Assembly (NCBI GenBank): GCA_020723325.1
Contig: DYJD01000034.1
Coordinates: forward strand, 1-64,000
Source of the DNA: Desulfosudis oleivorans
GTDB lineage: Bacteria; Desulfobacterota; Desulfobacteria; Desulfobacterales; SURF-7
Length of the DNA stretch: 64,000 nt
Reading direction: 5' to 3'
A program made the translations under genes and the position numbers. Of the stretch, positions 32,708-39,630 are shown piece by piece (the stretch's first letter is position 1; each line of letters begins with the position of its first letter). The notes under the pieces were generated by a model. The model worked only from the letters and a program-made list of their open reading frames with translations, was not told the DNA's origin and ran no database searches.

Positions 32708-34000
32708 TCAAAGACAAAATTGTTCGATCAGCGTTTTTTGATAGGTGCCAGCCCCCGGATTGATTGGCGTTATTTTATAGGTTTTAAAACAAACTGTTTG
32801 TCCCGTTACTTCAACCGAAATAAAATGATAGATTGCTTCCGCCTTGTGGACCTGAGCTTGCGTCTGCGAATAATTAAACGATTTATTCAAGTCGATGGGA
32901 GCACCGCCGCCGCCGCTGACAAGGTAGTGGATACCGTCTTTCGAGAGGTGTTGATAATCGTGGGAGCAAGCCTGGAAAACCGCCTTCACGCCATAATATT
33001 TAAACATGTCTTCATAATAAAATTGCAGATTCGCGCTCTCGGCTTTTCCTGCGGAATACATGGGATAATGCATGGCAACAAAGATGTGATCAATACGTGG
33101 ATCGTTTGAAGCGGATATCAGTGTATTCCTGACAAAATTATATTGCTCGGAATTTTCATCATATAAGTCTTCGCTGTTATCATTGTCACCAGTTCCGGTC
33201 TGAATCACGATAATTTGGATATTACCATACGCATACGAGTAGTAGAATGGATGCGCAGCGCCAGGTGGCGGCATAAGATACGAGTCCATATCCGTTTGGC
33301 CAGAGCCAAAGCCCGCATAGGGAACAGGTGCCGGACAGCCTTTGAAAGTCTCGCGTAAAAATTCATGGTTCCCATAAACCGGCAACAAGGGAATATCTTT
33401 CAAGAGGTTCTGCTCAATTTGAAAAAACTTCCGTATCCAGGAGAGTCTTCTTCCGCTGTATCCATAGTCGCCAAGATGAACAAGGAATTTTGCTTTCGGC
33501 AGATGCGTCTTAATGGCATTGGTCATGATGCCATGTGTTTCAGTATCACCATAATAACTGGATTCAAAAATAGAATCCTCTCTGGTATCGCCATATAGGA
33601 TGAATGAAAAGCCGTCGCGATTTCCGATTGGTTTGGATGTATAAAATGATCCGTTTTTTATTCTTGTTGGATCAGTGGTTCCAAATTGGGATACTCTATA
33701 ATAATATTGGCTGTTTTCATTTAATCCATTTATAGTTGTTTTCAGAATTTCCTTGGTTTCGGTCGTATGATAAATCGTAGCATTTGTTGGGAACGAAGGA
33801 TTCTGAGACACTTCAACCGCAGCCCATGCCGGATCTTTAAATTCCCACATGATATCAATGGAGTTCGGGCAGACGTTCATGAGCGCAGGTTCAATATCAT
33901 AATAAGAATCCGCACTTTCCGCAGAGGCAGAAAAAAAATTCAATACGACAAAAGTCAGAAATACGGCCATACAAAGGATTGTTTTTATATCTCGCTTCAT
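32708..34000 (-). CDS. Secreted purple-acid-phosphatase-like metallophosphoesterase
   Basis: A 430-residue protein from the ATG at 34000, chosen because the signal peptide (MKRDIKTILCMAVFLTFVVLNFFSASA) starts there. A fibronectin-III-like domain follows (about 35-125, SIDIMWEFKDPAWAAVEVS...NSQYYYRVSQFG). The metallophosphatase core has FILYGDTR, LVHLGDYGYSG, VYGNHEF, VAMHYPMY and ACSHDYQHL, the full set of metal ligands for a binuclear site. The family removes phosphate from organic esters. The LNS2-type gene lies downstream with a 100-nt gap. Confidence 0.88.
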   Translation of the reverse strand: MKRDIKTILCMAVFLTFVVLNFFSASAESADSYYDIEPALMNVCPNSIDIMWEFKDPAWAAVEVSQNPSFPTNATIYHTTETKEILKTTINGLNENSQYYYRVSQFGTTDPTRIKNGSFYTSKPIGNRDGFSFILYGDTREDSIFESSYYGDTETHGIMTNAIKTHLPKAKFLVHLGDYGYSGRRLSWIRKFFQIEQNLLKDIPLLPVYGNHEFLRETFKGCPAPVPYAGFGSGQTDMDSYLMPPPGAAHPFYYSYAYGNIQIIVIQTGTGDNDNSEDLYDENSEQYNFVRNTLISASNDPRIDHIFVAMHYPMYSAGKAESANLQFYYEDMFKYYGVKAVFQACSHDYQHLSKDGIHYLVSGGGGAPIDLNKSFNYSQTQAQVHKAEAIYHFISVEVTGQTVCFKTYKITPINPGAGTYQKTLIEQFCL

Positions 34001-34147
34001 GATAGTTCCGCCTTTCTCTTTGCAAGATTCATTGTTAACGGTCTCTCTGAAATGGGGTGCTTTTTTTGAAATTGGAATCATCGCACCCGAAAATCAAAAA
34101 TGCAGGTTTTGATTGGGTTTTGAAAAATATCTTGCCAACCTTACCTT

Positions 34148-34174
34148 TTAAAAGGGAGCGAACACTCGCTCCCC
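34148..34174 (-). terminator. Hairpin terminator
   Basis: GGGAGCGA / TCGCTCCC forms a stem followed by TTTT on the minus strand. It lies upstream of the metallophosphoesterase and may stop read-through from the IS side. Confidence 0.5.
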
Positions 34175-34280
34175 ATTAATTAAAAAAAAATAGGTTGTCA
34201 AGAAAAAATGTTTAATCTTTCATAGTGGAATCAAGGATCGAAAGGACCATGGGACAGACAGTCCAGTCCTTTCAATCCCT

Positions 34281-35150
34281 TTGGCAGTATTCCTTTTTCG
34301 GGCTAAAAATTGTAGGACAGGTGACAAACAACTTATTGCTGATCTGGACTATTTGATTGAACCGATAACACGCGGAGATCCTGAGTCACCACTGAGATGG
34401 GTGTGCAAAAGCACAAGAAAATTAGCGACAGACCTTAATAAACAAGGGCATGATGTAAGTCATAGTTTAGTGGCCCGGATCTTGGGTGAACTTGATTACA
34501 GTCTGCAATCGAATAGAAAAACCATAGAAGGCTTGGAAGATCATCCAGACAGAGATTCCCAGTTTAATTTTATCAATAAGAAAGTGAAGAAATTTCAGGC
34601 TAATAATCAGCCAGTTATATCCGTTGATACGAAGAAAAAAGAAAATGTTGGAAATTATAAAAATAATGGGCGCGAATACAGAAAGAAGCATAACCCATTA
34701 GACGTTGATGTATACGATTTCATAGGCAAATTGGGAAAAGCAGCACCTTATGGGATTTACGACATAACACGAAATAAAGGCTGGGTAAGCGTTGGTTTAA
34801 GCCATGATACCGCAGAGTTTGCGGTTAACAGTATTAAAAGTTGGTGGCTTTTAATGGGTAAAAAGGAATATCCTAACGCGAAAGAGCTATTGATTACGGC
34901 AGATTGCGGAGGGAGTAATGGTTACAGAGTTCGCCTATGGAAAACAGAGCTTCAAAAAATGGCCAACGAATTGAACTTGACGATCCATGTTTCTCATTTT
35001 CCGCCAGGTACGAGCAAATGGAATAAGATTGAACATAGGATGTTTAGTTTTATTTCACAAAACTGGCGTGGAAAGCCATTGATAGATTATGTCACAATCA
35101 TTTCATTGATAAGCAATACAAATTTCACGGTGAGTGGAATTATAAGATAG
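34281..35150 (+). pseudogene. ISAzo13-family transposase, truncated
   Basis: A 289-residue frame with the DDE core of ISAzo13 transposases: Asp in PVISVDTKKKE, Asp in LLITADCGGSNG, Glu in WNKIEHRMF. 'YGIYDITRNKGWVSVGLSHDTAEFAVNSIKSWW' is characteristic. Full-length relatives exceed 400 residues; the N-terminal HTH region and the C-terminus are missing or altered. Its AT-rich sequence differs from the neighbours. The right side abuts a truncated sigma-54 regulator gene, so the insertion was followed by deletion. Confidence 0.8.
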
Positions 35151-35183
35151 TACAACAAAATTGAATAACTTATTTTGTTACAG

Positions 35184-35459
35184 TCCCTAAGAGCCATTGT
35201 TCATTCCGCCGCCAACCTTTGCCGGGGTGAGCTCATCACCCTGGAAACGCTGCCGCGTGGTTTCCCGCGCCGGAAACGCTGCAACCGCATGGAACTTCAA
35301 AATCAAACCGTTCCTATTCTTCCCCTGGTGGAAATAGAAAAGGAACACATATGTAAAACATTCTACGTAACCGGCGGCAATTTGATCAGGACGGCCGCCC
35401 TGTTGGGAATCTGTTTGAATACATTGCGCAGCAAGTTGCGCCTGTATGAAATGATATAG
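35184..35459 (+). pseudogene. Sigma-54 regulator, 3' fragment
   Basis: SLRAIVHSAANLCRGELITLETLPRGF corresponds to the helical end of an NtrC-type AAA+ domain ('NVREL...'), followed by a Fis-type HTH (LVEIEKEHICKTFYVTGGNLIRTAALLGICLNTLRSKLRLY). The receiver and ATPase core are gone, replaced by the ISAzo13 remnant 30 nt upstream. Confidence 0.8.
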
Positions 35460-35487
35460 CGACCAAATCGGATTTGCGTTAGGGCCG

Positions 35488-35712
35488 TTACACTCGGGCC
35501 ATCTTTCCAGCCGTGAAAGTACCCGTCACGGTTCCCTCCTTTACTATCTGCCTGCCGCTGATGAAAACGTTCACAACTTACAGGGCCGCGGTATTCGGGT
35601 AGCCGCCGCTTGTGATGATCGCGTTTGTCGCAAAGAGACACTGCGGGTAGCTCATCGTCAACGAGTACATATATGCCCGTGGAATCCCGGACGAAAGGGC
35701 CAGTACATGATC
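35488..35712 (-). pseudogene. Amidohydrolase C-terminal fragment
   Basis: The minus strand reads SYPQCLFATNAIITSGGYPNTAAL, a stop, then VVNVFISGRQIVKEGTVTGTF and a second stop. 'VNVFISGRQIVKEG' is the closing beta-strand motif of ATZ/TRZ-type amidohydrolases. An internal stop and the lack of any catalytic domain show that this is a remnant. Confidence 0.55.
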
Positions 35713-35868
35713 CAGCCATCAGTCGGCAGGAGCGGTGGCATTGTATTTGTCCTTTCTAATCAGGGCAATCCGGTCTCAGATGATCCAGAGCCGGATCATG
35801 CCAACGGCTATGATGAAATCCAGCATTGTCAAGCTCTCCTCGTTCTTCTCGGGTTCATCCGTGAAACC

Positions 35869-37386
35869 TTAGGCCGCGGCTTCCTCATGATCGCGCAACC
35901 ACCGGGGGATGACATCCCGACGGAAAACATCTTCCAGCGTCTCCGCCCGGCGGATGATTTCTGCGGAATCGCCGTTCACCAGCAGGGTCGCTGGACGTGG
36001 CAGGGCATTGAAATTGCTGGCCGAGACTTCCTGATAAGCCCCCATGTCCAACATGGCGACCACATCCCCCGGTTTCACGTCCGGCACCTGGACGATGGGC
36101 AGAATTCGGTCAGCATAACAGGATTGCCCCACAATGTCGGCCACGAAGCGTGGCTTATCGTCCGTCCGGTTGGCAAAAATGTAATGGTTGAACTGGTATT
36201 CGTACATACCGCCAGCCAGGAAGAAATACGTTGTGTCGGTGAGTACCCAGTTCCAGGGCATGGGCTTGGTTTGCTGCTTGAATTTTTTTACCCGGGCCAA
36301 ATGGATACCGGTGTTGCCATACAGGCAGCGGCCGGGTTCAATCTGAAGCGTCACGCCGCGGGTGTTCACACCCAGCCTGGTCAGTTCCCGATGCAGGGTG
36401 CCGGCAGCTTCCCGACCATATTCTTCCACGCTGGGGGCCATCTTTCGGTTAGGGGCCTTGGTGAACAGGGGTAATACCTTGCCCATGATCCGATAGCGCA
36501 GGTCTGGTTTCAGAAGGCGCAGGAATTGGACCAGGGGCCAGGTCAGCCAGGTTTCCACCACATTCTGTCGCAAGCCGAGTTTGTTGTGGGGATCGCGGTG
36601 GATGGCGAAGCCGCCGCCGATGTCTATTTCCCGTGGTTGCCAACCGCCCCAGGCGCTGGAAAGCCGGGCGATGAGTACGGCATATCCTTTCATCAGGCTC
36701 CGCCAGTACCAGAGACTGGGATGATGGCGGCCGCCGTGGAAATGAAGCCCAACCAGTTCCAGGTTCGGCATCTGCAGCACCTGCTGGCCCAATTCCGGAA
36801 GATACTGGGCCGGGATACCGGATTTGTATACTTGGATGCCGATATCGATGGTCACTTTTTCCTGGGAAAAATCCGTTGGTTTCTGCAGATCCGGAAAGTT
36901 GGGCTTCACCCGGAAACGGATCTTGGCTTTCCGGCCCAGGCGTTGCGCCACCCGGTTGATCAATTCGGGTTCATCCAGGTCTTCCACCGTGATCCGGACA
37001 CCACTGCGGATGCATTGTTCAACTAAATCCTCCTGCTTGCCGCCGCCGTTGACGGAAATCATTTCCGGCTTGACCCCCGCCGCGAGCGCGGCATGCAGTT
37101 CGCCGTAAGAGTATATGTCCGCACCGGCGCCTTCTTCACTCAAGATTTTCCGGGTGGCCAAAATCCAGTTGGCCTTGATGGCCGGCAGCACCTCCACACT
37201 ACCCCCCGGCCAATGGGGGGTAAAGGCTTCACGAAACCTTCTGACATTCCGGCGGAGCTGGGTCTCGGAGATCACGAACAAGGGCGAGCCGAATTTGGCC
37301 ACCAGTTCCACGGTGTCACAATCCTCGATAAACAGATGTCCACTGCGGGTGCTCAAGCAATCATCGATTTTCGTATGTTGGGTCAT
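35869..37386 (-). CDS. Fold-III PLP-dependent decarboxylase (DapDC/OrnDC-like)
   Basis: A 505-residue enzyme with the alanine-racemase-like barrel of group IV decarboxylases. The Schiff-base Lys is in LPAIKANW (about residue 66), HFHGGRH in the barrel, DIGGGFAIHRD as the phosphate-binding glycine loop, EPGRCLYGNTG, and the C-terminal active-site Cys in VGQSCYADRI. It is longer than LysA (about 420 residues), with an insertion around residues 285-330, so the substrate may not be diaminopimelate. It lies downstream of the TetR gene and the SDR remnant on the same strand, suggesting one regulated unit. Confidence 0.8.
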   Translation of the reverse strand: MTQHTKIDDCLSTRSGHLFIEDCDTVELVAKFGSPLFVISETQLRRNVRRFREAFTPHWPGGSVEVLPAIKANWILATRKILSEEGAGADIYSYGELHAALAAGVKPEMISVNGGGKQEDLVEQCIRSGVRITVEDLDEPELINRVAQRLGRKAKIRFRVKPNFPDLQKPTDFSQEKVTIDIGIQVYKSGIPAQYLPELGQQVLQMPNLELVGLHFHGGRHHPSLWYWRSLMKGYAVLIARLSSAWGGWQPREIDIGGGFAIHRDPHNKLGLRQNVVETWLTWPLVQFLRLLKPDLRYRIMGKVLPLFTKAPNRKMAPSVEEYGREAAGTLHRELTRLGVNTRGVTLQIEPGRCLYGNTGIHLARVKKFKQQTKPMPWNWVLTDTTYFFLAGGMYEYQFNHYIFANRTDDKPRFVADIVGQSCYADRILPIVQVPDVKPGDVVAMLDMGAYQEVSASNFNALPRPATLLVNGDSAEIIRRAETLEDVFRRDVIPRWLRDHEEAAA

Positions 37387-37427
37387 TTAATCCTCCTTTC
37401 AACTTGTTGGTAACGTGTATGTTTCTT

Positions 37428-37613
37428 TTAAAGATAGCGACGGCGGTTGTGTTCTCCAATCCGTTCCAGCCAGGGCAGAATCCGGGGGAGAATGGCAGGA
37501 AAGAAACCGCCCAGTTTGCAGATGAAACCCTCACGGGCAATGGTCCGGCCGATGCCTCCGGCGGCGCCAGTGATCAGTGCCACCGGTTTTTGAGGCGAGT
37601 TGCTGCTTGCCAT
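37428..37613 (-). pseudogene. Short-chain dehydrogenase, internally deleted
   Basis: The frame joins the SDR nucleotide-binding start KPVALITGAAGGIGRTIAREG directly to a typical SDR C-terminus (GFFPAILPRILPWLERIGEHNRRRYL). About 200 residues, including the YxxxK active site, are missing. The reading frame is preserved across the deletion, giving a 61-residue product without catalytic capacity. Confidence 0.8.
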
Positions 37614-37636
37614 GAATCTTTTCCTTTCATTTATTG

Positions 37637-37656
37637 AGAGAGAGCGTTCACTCTAT
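37637..37656. promoter_or_regulatory. Second TetR-type operator candidate
   Basis: 'gagagagcgttcactctata' shares its AGAGnG...CACTCT dyad with the site at 38325. It lies upstream of the SDR remnant and decarboxylase, so the TetR protein may control both promoters. Confidence 0.45.
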
Positions 37657-37672
37657 AATGCGTTAAAAAAAA

Positions 37673-38311
37673 TTATCCCAGAAGTTGTCGAAACGATTGC
37701 ATGATCAACCTGATTTTTTGGTCGCTTTCCAGGAGTTCAGCGTCCTTGGCGAAATATTGATGAAAACGCCTGTCATAATGTTTGGAAACACACGAAAAGG
37801 CGAAGAGCATCAAATGGTTGTCCAGAAAATAGGCGGCGGTTTCCGTTGCGATCCCAGGGCGGATCTCACCATTGAGACGGGCCTCTTCGATAAGCCGGCA
37901 AAAAAAAACGAAAGACTGCCGCTCAAAATCATCGGACAATTCCGCGGCAAAGATATCCATGGAGGGAGAGCCCAGATCCATATAAACGATAAAATAGTCC
38001 CGATAAAGGGTCGTAAAGGGAACGACTTCTTCCAGGATGCGCTGCATCCGTTGCCAGATATTCATCTGACCGGCCGCCATACGGTTGGCGGCGGTTTGCA
38101 ACAATTCCATGGTTCGGCGGGCGACGGTAATGTACAGCCCCTGTTTGTTCTCGAAATATTTATACATGGCGCCGTTGGATATCCCCGTTGCCGTGCATAG
38201 TTCCAAGATTCCGGCCTGAAAATATCCCTTCTGAGCGAATACTCCTGCGGCTGCATCCAGGATGGCGATCTGTTTATCTTCGGTTAATTTTTCAAATGTG
38301 CTGGTTTTCAA
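37673..38311 (-). CDS. TetR-family transcriptional regulator
   Basis: A 212-residue regulator. The start is TTG at 38311 (KTSTFEKLTEDKQ...), with AGGAG 6 nt upstream; an upstream GTG at 38338 falls inside the operator. The HTH reads KQIAILDAAAGVFAQKGYFQAGILELCTATGISNGAMYKYFENKQGLY (about 12-60), canonical for TetR. The ligand-binding domain is helical and of normal length. It probably represses itself and the downstream SDR/decarboxylase unit through the two TAGAG dyads. Ligand unknown; fatty-acid-type regulators have similar operators. Confidence 0.88.
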   Translation of the reverse strand: MKTSTFEKLTEDKQIAILDAAAGVFAQKGYFQAGILELCTATGISNGAMYKYFENKQGLYITVARRTMELLQTAANRMAAGQMNIWQRMQRILEEVVPFTTLYRDYFIVYMDLGSPSMDIFAAELSDDFERQSFVFFCRLIEEARLNGEIRPGIATETAAYFLDNHLMLFAFSCVSKHYDRRFHQYFAKDAELLESDQKIRLIMQSFRQLLG

Positions 38312-38324
38312 TATGCACTCCTGG

Positions 38325-38344
38325 TAGAGAGAAATCACTCTCTA
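38325..38344. promoter_or_regulatory. TetR operator
   Basis: TAGAGAG-AAATCA-CTCTCTA is a perfect 7-bp inverted repeat 14 nt before the TetR start codon, in promoter position. Confidence 0.6.
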
Positions 38345-38563
38345 TTTTCATATTTGCATTTTGCTGTCAAGGAAATTTGATACGCGTGGTGAAAATCTTT
38401 TTCGATTAATATACGTCGCCAAAACAGAATGTTGTTGGTAATAGTGAGGTACAATTTGGTCCGTTTGGCATATCTTGCTGCGACAATAGTAAGTTGGCAG
38501 ACCGTTGAGCCGGGATTTGTAGCGGATTCTGCCGGCGATCAATAAAGAATTTCACGATTTCCG

Positions 38564-38961
38564 TTATCCCCCTGAAAGATGGGGGTACTTCACATGCCCA
38601 GGATGTGCCAACGATAGTCTTGGCTTCACATAGAGCGCTTCAATGCCCATCCGACGCATCAGGCGACGCACTCGGTCACGTCCAATGTCATCGCCCTTGT
38701 CAAATAACTCATCGCGGATCTTCCGGCTGCCGTAAAACGGATATGCAAGATGAATTTCATCAATCTGCCGCATCAACTCCATGTCCTTTGCAGAAACCGG
38801 AACAGGGGTATGGTATAGTAAAAACCTGATCTGGACAACTCCAGAATTTCACATTGGCGAGATACGGGGAGCTTTGGTTGGGCGCCCAAAAGAAGTATTG
38901 AAGAAGGGGATAATTTTGCGAGCAGGAAGCTCCGGGAGAATTTCATTCGAAAAAGTCTCAA
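38564..38961 (-). pseudogene. IS3-family transposase fragment
   Basis: Two minus-strand frames join by a frameshift near 38780. The first contains QPKLPVSRQCEILELSRSGFYY, the second MELMRQIDEIHLAYPFYGSRKIRDELFDKGDDIGRDRVRRLMRRMGIEALYVKPRLS. This is the HTH_21 region of an IS3/IS150-type OrfB; the DDE integrase core is absent. Confidence 0.8.
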
Positions 38962-38982
38962 ACCGGTAGAAAGCTGGAATCC

Positions 38983-39210
38983 GTGTTCCAGCCAGAATTT
39001 AGGGAGGATTTACGGTACTGGGTCGAGACGGACGGCAAGACCACCCTTTGTATTTTCCAGTTGATTGAAGCAATAATGCGAGACCTGTTTCAAGGCATCG
39101 GCAAGCCCGAGCCTCTCAAATTTCTTGGGTCAGGAGTTCGGTCTCGAAGAATTACTCAAGAACATCGGCTTGTATATGTTGTTGGGCATGAAAGAATTGA
39201 TTTCGTATAA
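38983..39210 (+). pseudogene. YoeB-family toxin lacking its catalytic tail
   Basis: A 75-residue frame reads FQPEFREDLRYWVETDGKTTLCIFQLIEAIMRDLFQGIGKPEPLKFLGSGVRSRRITQEHRLVYVVGHERIDFV, a clear YoeB/Txe toxin with the Glu and Arg catalytic motifs (KPEPLK, SRRITQEHRL). A TAA follows, and beyond it in frame come codons for SRYHY and a stop. The RYHY tail holds the His and Tyr needed for mRNA cleavage, so a single nonsense change (probably CAA to TAA) disarms the toxin. The start is GTG at 38983 or upstream. No antitoxin gene is visible. Confidence 0.8.
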
Positions 39211-39356
39211 TCCCGTTATCATTATTGATATTCGCAATATAAAAACTGCCAGGCGTTCAGGCGGATCGCAAACAGCCGCCCCCGGTTAACTTCCAGCTAA
39301 ATATTATGTCACTGCCCAATATGCACACAAAGAGGATAGCGAGATGCGGTCGCCCC

Positions 39357-39393
39357 AAAAAAACAAACAGCCGCTGGCAACGGCTGTTTGTTT
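39357..39393 (-). terminator. Strong terminator of deoR-SNF2 unit
   Basis: A perfect 13-bp stem (AAACAAACAGCCG / CGGCTGTTTGTTT) runs into seven T on the minus strand, about 240 nt beyond the SNF2 stop. T-rich sequence on the other side could make it bidirectional. Confidence 0.75.
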
Positions 39394-39630
39394 TGAAGAA
39401 ACTGGCAATACCTGGCAATTACGGAGAGGAGGAGATTTGCTTTTAAGTTAATACAAAAGTCGGGCCAAATTTAAAAAATTTTGGAAAAATTTTTTATAAA
39501 ATAAAATCAATTAGATATAAAAGAAGGGGACAGAGCGCGGGGTTTTGTCTGATCCCATGAAGCAGTACAGTCTCGTGTATCGGGATTTGTGTCCTGCGAG
39601 AAAGGACAAATTGATTGTAATGGTTTGTTT
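39394..39630. other. Intergenic stretch without a gene
   Basis: Between the terminator and the SNF2 stop. It is AT-rich (39440-39520). I see no ORF with protein-like composition and no repeat. Confidence 0.4.
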
